A stretch of DNA of 64,000 nt from Phycomyces blakesleeanus NRRL 1555(-) (taxonomy: Eukaryota; Mucoromycota; Mucoromycetes; Mucorales; Phycomycetaceae), in the NCBI RefSeq assembly GCF_001638985.1, contig NW_017265137.1, positions 1,019,054 to 1,083,053 on the forward strand, given 5' to 3'. Of this stretch, positions 36,928-47,827 are shown in pieces; position 1 is the stretch's first letter, and the number at the start of each line of letters is the position of its first letter. Below the pieces are notes generated by a model that saw only the letters and a program-made list of their open reading frames with translations, made no database searches and was not told where the DNA came from. The position numbers and the translations under genes are program-made.

Positions 36928-36942
36928 CAATATATTTTCCTT
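36928..36942. repeat. LINE target site duplication, left copy
   Basis: CAATATATTTTCCTT occurs here and identically at 38845-38859, directly flanking the LINE on both sides. The final TT is shared with the poly-T start, so the true length is 13-15 bp. Confidence 0.9.
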
Positions 36943-38844
36943 TTTTTTTGTAGGGAGCCGAAGGCTCTAGTTTATTAGTGAGCCTCTATGCTGCAAGGCA
37001 AAAGAGGAAAATCACGACTTGTTTTTGGCTTTTATATTTTTACAATGTTTTTCTATTTATATGTTTGTGGTTATATATATTGTGGAGGTATGGAAGGAAG
37101 CTAAAGGGGGGGAAAGTCGAGAGCAAGTTCGCTCTTGAGGCGGTCGAGAAGAGAGGAAGCAGTGGAAAAGGCAGCGGAGGAGATAAAAGGAACGTGATCA
37201 AATATGAACAGCCAATGATGGCGCCATATAGCCAGCAGCGTGCAGCCAAAAATTGAGGCAGCAGAAAGAGAAGAATCGGTGCAAGGAGGGAATGTGAAGG
37301 ATTGCAAACCAGAAAGCAAGACAGTGGGTGTCGCGGTCTGGGCGAAGTACAACGTCCAGATTGACGACCATACGGACAGTTTGACCGGACACTGGAACAA
37401 AAAATGAGTTTGATTGTCCAGAGGGTGAGAGCAGAGGGCACAGGATGGGTCTGGGAAAGCGGTAGGGATCCTAGAATCGAGGCGAGAACAGCAAGGAATG
37501 TTCTTGTGCAGGGCACGAAACCAAACGTTGCGGGCCCCATGCGGCAGGGGGAAGGACCAAAACCGACGAAGCTGGCGAGGGACGAGTGTGGGGCTTATGG
37601 GGCGTGCGGATTTGGAGTGGAAATTGCAGAGTAGGCGGAAAGACTGGGTGGACAAACGATGCCAAGGGATGCCGGGGACAAGAGCCGTCAAGAAAGGACG
37701 CACATCGACAGCTGTACCAGAAGGCATATCTAGCGAAGGAAACTGTATGGCACAGATCGCGGGGGGAATGGTGGCACGATACAGGACAGGGTGCAAGACA
37801 AGAGAGCGAGTGTAGAGACGTTCGAAGAACCGGTGAAGGACAATAGGACGACGGAGTATGCGGTGGAGGGGGCGTTGGGCAAGCACGCCGAAACTAGGAT
37901 CTACTTCATAGGCGTCGGAAACCCGGAGATCGCGCCATGCAGATGGAAAGGGAGGGTGGTCTGGTTGTGCAGTAGTGAGATAGGAGAGAGGCAGAGAGAG
38001 ACAGGTGGGGAGGTTGACTACCACGTCAGAGAAGTTGTGAGGGAGAAGATCAATGGCAGCAAGTAGGGTGGCCAGAGGAGAGTCGAAATCACGCTGATGA
38101 GAGGATCGGAGAGATGGAAATATCAAAGGAACGAGTGGATCAGCAGATGAGGAGTCGAGGCGGAGGACGTAAGAGAACCAAGGCGGGACCAGGCCAGAGG
38201 GGGACAGCGGAGAGCGGACGAGAGGCCGGAGCCAGCGCAACTGAAGAGCAGCCTGTTGAACCTGAGGATCAAGGACCCCTAGACCGCCGAGCCGAATAGG
38301 CTGGCAGAAAGTGCCGAGAGAAATGGGAGGAAAGGAGCGGTATTGTATAAACTTACTCATGATCGAGCGAAGTCGACGGAAAAAGGATAGAGGTACGGTG
38401 ACAACTCTGAGAACGTGCCAGAGCTTAGAGAGGATGAGAGAGTTGAGCACTGTGGCACGGCCACGAATAGAGAGAGCGAGAGTGGTGGATATTACAGGTA
38501 GATTCAATCTTGGAAAGAATGTTGTCATAGAAAGAATTGCGCTGAGGTAAGGATTGAATAAGAGGAAAGCCGAGATATCGCAGGGGAGTGGAGGAAGATC
38601 TGTCAGACCAGGCGGTGATGTCGAATTGTTGTAGGACGGGGCGCCATTCTGGCAGTGGAAGACCGGACAGGGAGAAAGCTTCAGTTTTATGGAGATTGAT
38701 GCGAGCATTGGAGGCATGAGAGTATGTGAGAAGATGATGATGAAGACGGGACAAGTGGGCGGCATCAGGCAGAAAGACTAGCAGATCGTCGGCATAGGCC
38801 AAGAGCTTGATGGGCGGAGGTGGTGGAATAGCAGTGCGTGGTGA
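36941..38844 (-). mobile_element. 5'-truncated LINE (non-LTR) retrotransposon
   Basis: The unit is about 1.9 kb on the minus strand. It ends 3' in a short poly(A) tail, seen as T at 36941-36949 on the plus strand. A perfect 13-15 bp duplication flanks it. The 5' end falls inside the reverse transcriptase, just upstream of the YADD motif, which is the typical truncation of target-primed reverse transcription. It is markedly GC-richer than its surroundings. Confidence 0.92.
37101..38844 (-). pseudogene. LINE reverse transcriptase, C-terminal part, frameshifted
   Basis: Translation starts within the RT palm: LLAYADDLLVF near 38800 holds the catalytic YADD. It continues through the thumb (RINLHKTEAFSLSG). 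Near 38505-38525 the frame shifts by one base, after KIEST, and resumes in another frame with RATVLNSLILSKLWHVLRV, a conserved LINE segment. Downstream is a zinc-binding RT motif (WFRALHKNIP, then CALCSHPLDNQTHFLFQC) and a hydrophobic C-terminus ending at 37101. The N-terminal endonuclease and most of RT are missing, so the copy is dead. The open frames on the opposite strand are only shadows. Confidence 0.9.
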
Positions 38845-38859
38845 CAATATATTTTCCTT
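38845..38859. repeat. LINE target site duplication, right copy
   Basis: Exact copy of 36928-36942 at the truncated 5' end of the LINE. Confidence 0.9.
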
Positions 38860-39120
38860 GATTAAAGATGGGTTTAAGTAAGCAATTATCGTAGATTGAG
38901 TTTTCTCAATAGAATTGTTTATTATATCTTTCAGAATGAACCTTATTTTGTCTATAGCTCATAGTTTAAATACTGTAAGAGACTAATTACTAGCATTTCC
39001 TTTTGAGTATGTTATTTGATAATCAAGACACCTTTTCAATATTTCACTTTTCTTTTATACTTCTTCTAGCGTAATTATTAATATCTTCCTTAATTGCCGC
39101 CTATCTATCATGAATAAGTG

Positions 39121-40452
39121 CAGTGAGATAGGTTAGGAAAGTGCACACTTTGAATTCCCGAGTTTTTTTTTAAGTAATAAAATAGGCATTTCTTTTTTAG
39201 TTTTCTCTTTCGCACTCTTCATTTTTTATTTAATTTCAATCATGTCTTCAGCAAACATTTCTAAAAGTCTTGCAACCCCTAGAGAGCTTTTAATTGAAAA
39301 AAACGGCATTATTATTGGTGCTTTTAAAGCCGGAGAAAGAGTATCGATCCTCTGTGAAAAATATGGAGTATCCCGATGAACTATCTACAATGTGGTGAAA
39401 AGATTCGATGAGAATGGGACCGCAATTACATCAAAGCGAAATGGACCCTCTAAGATATTTAGTAAAAAAACAGATAGACAAATCTTGAGACCCTGGTCGA
39501 GATTATGGAGACCACCTTGCATAGAACTGTTTGCAAGGATACCTCGCGCGATGTTATCAAAACTCTCAATATGAAGTCATGTATAGATATATACAAGCCT
39601 TGACTTACAGATAAACATAATAAAAAGCCGCGTGGAATTTGCTCACCATGCCATAAAATTCAATCAAAGCTGGGAACGCGTGATTTGGAGTGACGAACTG
39701 TTCTTCATGTTATCTTCTATGTGCAAAAGTGTACGAATCTGGCGTCTAGCATCAGAAAATTACATATATGACTGTATAAGACCAATGGTTCAAGGCAAAA
39801 GAGGATCGATAATAATCTGGGGGTGTATTTGGGCCGGTGGAGTCGGTTCCCTGGAAATCCTGCATGGCAGCCAGAATTAATAGACCTATAAGAATATACT
39901 GAAAGAAATGTTGATTCCTTTCAAACGTCACCTGGAGCACAAATACAACAATAAATTTATTTTCCAGCAAGATAATGCCCCCCCCCCCCTGTCACCGAAG
40001 CAAAATGATGGAAGATTACCAATTGACTTCCAATTTGGAGGTAATGAATGGCCGGCGCACAATCCTGATCTCAGCCCAATTGAGAGCATTTTTGCGTATC
40101 TTGGGAAGCAAGTAGGGTCTTCTAACCTTTCCCCAAAGAATCTTACGCAATTGAAAAGTTTTTTACAAGAAGAATGACAAAAGATACCAGCATTTGTGTG
40201 TGCAGCCCATTGGAACCCAATACCAAATAGACTATATGCACTTGAGAAGAGTAAAGGAGTGTATATTAAATATTAAAGTATACTTTAAAAACTAATTTGT
40301 ATATAAGAGCAAACTTCAAACTTTCTTTTGAATTATCATGGTAGTGTGTTATAAATGTAAAAGTGGAAAAAAAACATAGATGACTACATTCATATGAACA
40401 TTTTCATTTTCTCGGAAATTAAATCTGTATACTTTCCCAACCTACGACACTG
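39121..40452. mobile_element. Decayed Tc1/mariner-type element, 1.3 kb
   Basis: The left end CAGTGAGATAGGTTAGGAAAG and the reverse complement of the right end, CAGTGTCGTAGGTTGGGAAAG, share most of about 38 bp. TA follows the right end (40453-40454). On the left a TA lies four bases outside (AAGTG in between), so the left border may have drifted. The interior is filled by one transposase relic on the plus strand. The size fits a complete single-gene element. Confidence 0.75.
39242..40276 (+). pseudogene. Tc1/mariner transposase relic
   Basis: It starts MSSANISKSLATPRELL at 39242. It holds a helix-turn-helix (GERVSILCEKYGVSR-stop-TIYNVVKRFD) with a TGA replacing one codon. The three catalytic regions follow: first Asp in RVIWSDELFF, second Asp in FIFQQDNAP, and Glu in NPDLSPIESIF. 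Several frame changes and stops interrupt it between 39480 and 40180, including a C10 run at 39979-39988 that looks like a slippage site. The spacing between the second Asp and the Glu reads as 36 residues, but the C run makes this unreliable. It ends at TAA 40274-40276. It is inactive and unrelated in sequence to the DD34E copies at the left of the window. Confidence 0.8.
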
Positions 40453-42329
40453 TATTCATCATTAGGTTTCCCTCTTCCTTTTTGTAATGTATTTTTAATG
40501 AAAATTATTTTGATTGACAAAAAAAGGCCAACGTTTATTCATTTTCATTTTTTTCCCGCAGTAAACAAACGCCAAAAGTAAACTATGATATTTACGGTTG
40601 GAAAGGTTGGGACGGACAAGTACTTTGAGACTATTTTTTATCGTTTGTTAAAATATTAACCCAAATCCAATTATCTTCATAAAAGGTATTTTGTCTATGG
40701 TATCTATGGTACCTACAGCTATTGAGATATATCCAGTCACCCTGGATATGAGTCATCATAACGGCTTCGCGATAATAGTTTAAGTACTTCCTGAATATGA
40801 TCCAATTATGGATCAGACATATTGCTATTATGTTTCAGATAGGGGTTTCATATTGGAGAATCATTTATATCGACCTCTTTGACAGGTACATGTGTCTGGG
40901 TTCGTATATAATATCGGATATTAAAGTATCCCAAATACAACATAAGCAAAAAGAAAATTTGCTTGTGATAAAGTGTTTCAGGATAAAGAAGTTTATTCCT
41001 CGATCGCAAGTAATTGAATAGATAACATATCTCTTTATAATTTATGAATACCAATATGTTAGCCAATTTACTGTAAAGTTACTTCGTAAAATAAAGATGT
41101 CGGCTTCTTTTATAGTGAGATTATATCAATTGGTGTTTATATGTAGATTATTTTATTTTATTTATTTTGAACTTATATTGGACGGGACTTCTTTAAAGGA
41201 TTGTTATGCTAATATTTTGCTTTATATTCATCAACACTGTATGTTATCAATGTTAAAGTTTGGTATATGTCCACATATCAAGAATCCTAATATATGTTTT
41301 TAATATGTAATTACGGTGGTCTTTAACAGTATACAAATTTGGTTTCACATTAATCCTACTTATTTTGAAGGTCTTTCCTAAATTATACGGATTTTCAAGA
41401 TAAATATTATGACACCAAAGATTTTCCGCACAATTTATTTCTTACATTATTTTATATGGTCAAAATTGTAGAATTAATATGATACTGCTCATTTAACTAC
41501 TTTCATATTTGCTACACTTAGCCTCTGTATTATATACAAAATTGACAATAAGGTACTGTACTAACGTATCTAGAAGAGATTGTGAAAGTACTTCATAAGT
41601 AAGCTAGATCTGCAAGAAATTTTAGCCAATTTAAAAAGCAAGGCTTTTTAAGATCAAGAAAACTATGTGATGAAGTTCAAAGAGGCAAGCAATTACCCAG
41701 CCCTCGCTCATACCGTCGTTCTCAGATACTAAATGTAATCTGCCATGGTCTTCTAACGTAATATTTCAGCCAGAATTTATTTTTTTATTTTTCAATATTC
41801 TTATGAATGATGTTATATATATATTAATCCAACCTTTTTTTGAAGGAAGTTGCTTTATTACAGCTTGAATTTCGTTTGTAGAGTAAAATTTTCGGAGTTT
41901 TCTTAAACTTCCAGAACGTCCTTAGCCAATTGCGCCATTATGGCATGATTCCCAATAGATTTATCCTTGTTAATAGATTTGCAAGTGTTGCAATAACAAG
42001 AGAATGCGATTTGAAAATTCTTCATTCAAGACGAAGGTTGATAATGTTTAGAAAAGAAATATCTCAAACTCCTTATTTCTAGGTATCTTCAAGGTGCCAT
42101 TTTGGTAAGATATTATGCTATTTGAATAACTTGGTAATTTTTATTTACTATATTTTGTACTGTATAAGGTCAGTCTATCTTTTTTTGCGTCTATTGCAAA
42201 AAGCGATTGTAGAATATTTGCACAAAAAAAAGAGTAGAAAGATAGTGAGAAGTTGAAAAGGTATTTTTATTCTAGGCCTATAATAGCAAACAATTAAGAA
42301 AAAGTTTAAATTAACATCAAAAAAAGAGG

Positions 42330-42425
42330 AGGAAGGCACTGTTAAGCCAAAATACTAGCCTAATCCCACCCTTAAACTCGCAAAAGAACTTGTAGAAATC
42401 TACTAAAGTCCCCCCTTTTTTTAAC
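42330..42425. repeat. Dispersed repeat fragment, copy 2
   Basis: It shares ordered blocks with 17660-17742: AAGGCACTGTTAA, CTTAAACTCGCAAAAGAACTTGTA and TCTACTAAAGTCCCCCCTTTTTTT. The two copies are clearly diverged, and no coding content is present. Confidence 0.4.
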
Positions 42426-44652
42426 ATAGTTTCTTTTTTACTATAATCCTTATTAATTGTCAACAGCTATTATATTTCTATCCATAAATCATTTTGAATC
42501 AACGCAAATGTTAATAATTATTTTGTGTTTTTAATTTTTAGCAGTAATTTTGTATTACCATTAGTGTAAGAATTGATATTATATATTACCAATTTGTATT
42601 CAAAGCACAGCAAAATATGTATTTTTCTAAAAAAAATGGTCTTTAGGCACAGTATCTGTAAAAAGTCAAAGAGAATATATTTGATTTGTTTGTAATTTAT
42701 TGTGTATTCGATCTAATGCATAATTCGTTGGCGCCTCTGCCACCGGAATATATTCCGCGCACAGATGTTCATTTGGCGTAGTGTAACTATGGTAAGGAAT
42801 ATTATTGGTGAAAGGAGAATAATAATTCTTTTTCTAGAATCACAACAATAAATACAATAATAGGTTGAAAAATAAAAAAGCACTATTCATGTGTGCAACT
42901 TTCTCTAATTTTAATCTGTAAAAATTACAACATGCCAAAAAACATAATTTTACGTTCAGCAAAGAGCAACCACTTTACCTCTGACTAATAAGATCGTGTA
43001 GGTCCAAGACTTTGTGAATGTTAAGAGTTAATATTTAACGATATAACTAACAGAAAAATGGAGAAATTCAGTACCGAATTTGACAGCTTCATTATTTTTT
43101 GAATAATGAAGGTAATGCATATATATCCATGGAATGCTTGACTTGTACTCTTCTCCAGGTTATGCTTCGATATGACAAGCAATAAAAGCATGTTGTTTCA
43201 TTAAAGGTTTCACACGCCAAACGCTTATTAATGTTATTTAAGCAAGTAACCGAGTACTTGTATTAGGCCAGCAGACTAGCTTCTGTCATACTATATTTCT
43301 CAAAAGAAATGCTAGAACAAACTAACTTCAATGACTTTTTGCTTTAATTTTACACCTTATGATTATTCTCCCCCGCTTCCCAGAGCAAAAACAGTAATAA
43401 AATTGTGGGAAGCCACATGCCTCTTGAGTGTGTGATAGGATCTAATTTTGTGGAACTGACAAGAATGGTGCTGTGAGGTCAAGTGTTAGTAAGTAATTTA
43501 AGCCATGGTTTTGAAGCCTAAGCTTTGGAGTTCAATTGAGCTATTGCTAGGGCAGCAAAAACGGTTATTTAGGGTTGAACCCAGCAACATAGCAGATGAA
43601 TGTTCTAACATTGATGCCCTTGTATAGCCTAGGCGTTTTCATTGTCGTGTTACCATTATCCCAGCTCCGTCAAAGAGTACACTATGACGCCAAGTACAGT
43701 CAGGGCCAGAGGGGAACAAAGCCACATGTGCTTGTCGATCACTGGAACATTGAAACAACAACTGCTGATGGTTCTTCAAAAATCCTGCTTCGCCTATGAT
43801 TCTCACTAATCTGACCCTTGCTATAACGTACTCCTCTGAGCCTAGGTTTCTAGGTATTGAAAGTACCCTCAAGCATGTCTATATTCCGAATCCTACAAAT
43901 GGGAACAATTGTTATTGTTGCCTTTTTTGGATAAGCCAAATCAAGCTGCTTTACTATTTTAGAGGAGTCCACTTTTAGTCATCTTATCCAAGATATTAAA
44001 CTTTCTAGTCATAAGGGTTTGCCAAATTAAATGCAAAAAATTGAATTTGTGAGTTCATAAATAAATCACAGATGGTGGGGGTAGTGTGTTCAAATATAGG
44101 CGGGGAAAGTGACTATGTAGTGGACACTATTAAGAACAGCACATGGTTATCAATCATATAACCTATATAATCAACATCGGCTAAACAACTCCCCTTTAAC
44201 GATCCTCTCTCACTAACCTCGTTGAAATGGCGGATCGGACCGGAATATCGGATTGAAGCGGCCGTGTAAAAGATATAACTGTCCCACAACACTTGTAGAA
44301 TACAACATATATCAAGGTCTTTAAAGATTCCTTTCGTATGGACTATAAAAGGAGGTGTATATTCAATGGGAAAAAGTAAATGACAGAAAAATGACAGACC
44401 ACTTTAAATGCTCCCAAAAAGACCTAATAATCTCACAGCACTGTCACAATGAGCGTGAAACAGGTAATAATACAAAAAAAAAATACAAAAAAATACATAC
44501 ACGGATATATGCTGGAGCTTCTTTGTGCGTAATAGATACCATCGGCTGTTCTTACTATTAATGTTTTTTTTTAATGACTGATTCTTACATACACGATTTT
44601 GTTTAACATTTGAGACAAGCAAAAGAGGTCTCTATAATTGCTAATTAGCAAT

Positions 44653-44826
44653 ATGCGTCCTCTTGAAATCCAGAATGAGATTAGACTATTGATAGTCGGG
44701 TACTACATAAACGGTCCCAGCACACAGGCCGATCTCTCGACTGAAATACTTGGTTTCATACAGAAAACCTATAGATCAAAGACAGATCGCCTACATGATT
44801 TTCCGACAAAAAGTCAACTGATGTGA
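44653..44826 (+). pseudogene. Possible transposase N-terminal relic
   Basis: A 57-residue frame begins MRPLEIQNEIRLLIVGYYIN. The IVGYY-x-GPST pattern recalls the first helix of the Tc1/IS630 helix-turn-helix domain. Nothing that continues the transposase follows. The assignment is weak. Confidence 0.25.
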
Positions 44827-44979
44827 ATTGCCAAGTTTCACTCATTCAGTACCTAACAAAAAATAAATACACACAAATCTAATCAGCGACATCTTTCCGA
44901 GATTATTTTCCTATAAATTGGACGTCTCTGATTTATTTATCTTCTTTATTCATTTCATCACATTTAATTTTTCATCTTC

Positions 44980-46075
44980 ATGTCTTTACTAAACTTACAT
45001 TTACTCGAGAAAACAATTTTCACTCGCGGTCAGCAGAAGCCTGTATTAAGAGGAGCTGTCGAAGTTACACTTGCATCTACTATCGAATCCCTCACACTAT
45101 GCTTCCAAGGAAAACTACATACATCTAACACATCAGGTAAGCCACAGATTTATTATAACTATTTTGAGATTTTTTTATTAATTTTGTTTTTACCTATTAG
45201 AAAACGACACTCTCGAACATTCTCTCGCCTACCATTCCCTTATCCTTTTCACCAAATCACCAACATATTGCCTCAAGACAGGCAGAACACGTTTTGGATT
45301 TGAAATGAATCTCCCAGCTGGTCTTCCAGATTCAATCCAATGTCGCAACCTCAAAATCTCTTACACTGCCACAGCAACTCTCACAACAACCACAGGCCAC
45401 ACCACTCGTACTAGCAAACCAATCGAGGTTATCCGATTACCAGTGGGCGACAGATTGTGGATTGGCGACAATATTACTGGCATTGATTCTGGAAAGCATG
45501 TTACTCCTTATTGCGAATATCACATTACAATGGATACCCAACTACTATCCCGTAATAGCACACTTCCACTCTTTCTCCATTTTGCACCTCTGATTCAGGG
45601 TCTTCAATTGAAACAAGTATCAGTAAAGCTTCGTCAGCGACGTAGTGTGTGTCACAACCATGATTGGAATACCAGCCAGTCCAGCCACACTCTCCCTTTA
45701 GTTTCATCATTTCCAACTAGCCACCAATCAGGGGTGTGGCACGGTATGCTCAACTTTCAGATACCAGATATCGCTACCCTTGTACCGACATCTAACTACG
45801 AAGGATACTACGAAAACACCCACATCTTATTCGTTTCATTGGTCGTCAGCTTCCCAGCTTTGACCCACGACAACGGTATCCGGCGAGTTCTGGATACAAT
45901 TACCTATCAGACTGTAGTTCCTATTCATAGCCCTCGTGCAGCTGAATATGAACAGACAGAACACAAACTACCATTATATGCCAACCATCCTCGGTCGCCC
46001 AAAGAAATTGAGGTCTTAACACAACATGGCCTTCCAATTGAATCTTGTCCACCACCTTATGAGGAAAAGGCCTAA
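44980..46075 (+). CDS. Alpha-arrestin-like protein with C-terminal PPxY
   Basis: Two exons (44980-45136 and 45201-46075) encode 343 residues. The N-terminal half has the arrestin-N pattern: a beta-rich start with RGAVEVTLASTIESLTLCFQG, and later RTRFGFEMNLPAGLPDSIQC, where fungal arrestins typically read F-x-F-x-x-x-LP. The C-terminal half is a second beta-rich domain (LPLFLHFAPLIQGLQLKQVS). The tail ends CPPPYEEKA, a PPxY motif of the kind that binds WW domains of Rsp5/Nedd4 ubiquitin ligases. The likely role is an adaptor that directs ubiquitination and endocytosis of plasma-membrane proteins. It is shorter than many yeast ARTs. A second arrestin-like gene lies at 52842-54503. Confidence 0.82.
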
Positions 46076-46139
46076 TAGCTGTATTCTTTTCTTTACTCTT
46101 TTAATTCTCTATTATAGGACCGCCTTTACTGTAATTTTC

Positions 46140-46383
46140 TAATGATAATAATAGCATTTGTTATATATACATTCATATTCATATACATACATTTAAACAT
46201 TTAAACATCTATACATTTATACATCTATACATTTACATAATAACATCACATCTCATAATCACAAAACCACTCTCATAATAAAAATAAAACACATTCTTTT
46301 TTTTTCTGGAAATTTAAAACCATATACACACACACACATATACAAACGTATATATGCATATACATTTGTTTTATTTTATTTTT
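46140..46383. other. Convergent 3' region with simple repeats
   Basis: This separates the arrestin-like gene and FANCL. It holds a degenerate ACATTTA/ACATCTATA tandem tract (46165-46245) and a CACACA run; no gene. Confidence 0.5.
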
Positions 46384-47730
46384 TCAAAAACAAAAAAGTT
46401 CTCTTACCTCTCCACAGTATGGGCATTTTCCAAACAGAACATTGAAACTGCGGGTCGACGCTGGGCTCGATCTTAACCACTAGAAATAAAGAAAAATTCT
46501 GTAAGAGGTATAAAACAAAGTTGGCCACTTGCCTCATAAAGACATGTAGGATGAAACCCTTTGTTGCAGAGCTCATTGGAACATATTACATCCGGCGTTT
46601 CTTGCACTGACTGGTCCAATTTATAAGCGTAACAAATCCCGCACTCCACCTCATTGTGGTTGCTTTCCTCTTGGGGTTTTGTTAAATCTACAAGCGCATC
46701 TTTAAGAATTTGCTTCATATTAACAAACAGCGTCTGAGATGTGTCCCAGGCATGAGATCCTTGCTGCCATGCAATGCGTAGTTCCCCTGAACGCTTCTCG
46801 GCACCAAAGAAACGTGCACGAGGTATATCGCGAGGGGCGTCTGGATTAATGTCAATGTGAACGGAGCAGTGGTGAGAAAGCGCAACTCGACGCCATGAGT
46901 CACCTGTCCTAGGGTTATCTGGATCTAGGATGCGGCAATGCACGTCCAATTCATCCATACAGTCAAAGAAATCTTTGTAGTTTGATACAAGAGAATAAAT
47001 GTGATGTATATGGTCAGACAAAGAGGTCGAGAGCAAAGCAGGTGGAGAACATGGCAGGTCTATAGTTAGAGTAGGCGCGGTTAACGGATAATCTGTAGGG
47101 ATATGAGCTCGTATCTGATGTGTCCGATTCGATTGGTCTCTAACAGCGCAACAATGGCATTTATATCAATTCATTATTGTGTATATCTACACAAAAAAGA
47201 TATATATATATATATACTTGCCTGTACTCAAATGTAATTTGGTCCATAATATCGCTCATATCTTTTACTACATCAAATCCAAGAATATCTAATTCGTTTA
47301 ATAATACTACATATCTCTCTGCCGAGAAATTTGTAGTTGTATTCACAGCAGCTTGAGTTTCCTACACAGATATGATGCTGTATGTTAAGACTTCCGGTTA
47401 AATTAATCTTAGGTCTGCTTCTTTACACATACAAGAATCTCTTTTAAGTCTGTAAGTAAAAGATTGATATCTTCACATTGGCCAATCTTTTTCTGAATCA
47501 AATCCTCTTTGTCTTTGACAAGACTTTGAAGAGTTGGCTCCCCAAAGATTGCTAGATTCTGCTTGTGAAGACGATCTGGCAAATGAATCTCGATGCTGTA
47601 ATCAACATTCTACAATAGTCTCATTCAATTATTTATATCCCACATTCTTGTTTGGAATTACATGAATTGAAAGGAACCCTCGATAGACTTTGCCCTCACT
47701 ATCTACAGGTGCAATCAATGGAAATGCCAT
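46384..47730 (-). CDS. FANCL: FANCL, Fanconi anaemia E3 ubiquitin ligase
   Basis: Five exons (47730-47662, 47609-47433, 47361-47222, 47139-46533, 46479-46384) give 362 residues, against about 375 in human. The N-terminus (GKVYRGFLSIH, then YSIEIHLPDRLH) fits the ELF domain. The middle (RAHIPTDYP, then HHIYSLVSNYKDFFDCMDELD) fits the URD/DRWD fold. From about residue 295 the RING/PHD reads CGICYAYKLD, CSNELCNKGFHPTCLYEWLR and FNVLFGKCPYCGE, the FANCL signature. It mono-ubiquitinates FANCD2/FANCI in interstrand crosslink repair in the nucleus. Two introns, at 47221 and 46532, use GC donors (CAG|GCAAGT and GAG|GCAAGT); no GT site keeps the frame. The last exon may read through to TGA at 46384 or splice at 46407. 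Confidence 0.9.
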
Positions 47731-47827
47731 TAGTGGAAAAAAAAAAGCATCTATTCATCTGTTTTTCCCTTTTTTTTTGTGACTTGAAAAGCAAGCGCGT
47801 TGTTTTTTCATCTTGTTAATCTATCCC
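47731..47827. promoter_or_regulatory. Compact divergent promoter, FANCL / SANT gene
   Basis: Only 97 bp separate the two start codons, with genes reading outward. It contains two T/A runs (AAAAAAAAAA at 47741 and TTTTTTTTTT near 47771), which probably exclude nucleosomes. No TATA box is evident. Shared regulation of the two genes is possible. Confidence 0.6.

Larger units (their letters stand above)
40455..44979. other. 4.5 kb gene desert
   Basis: AT-rich DNA without a supported gene. It holds the diverged repeat partner at 42330-42425 and a possible helix-turn-helix relic at 44653-44823. A moderately GC-rich patch at 43640-43800 (open frame with YDAKYSQGQRGTKPHVLVDH) resembles coding sequence but no known family. 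A CGG-rich patch lies at 44220-44270. Frames at 40797, 41097 and 44355 look like chance. Confidence 0.4.

Noticed and set aside
37404..38550. Several plus-strand open frames
   Set aside because: They are antisense shadows of the GC-rich LINE reverse transcriptase relic.
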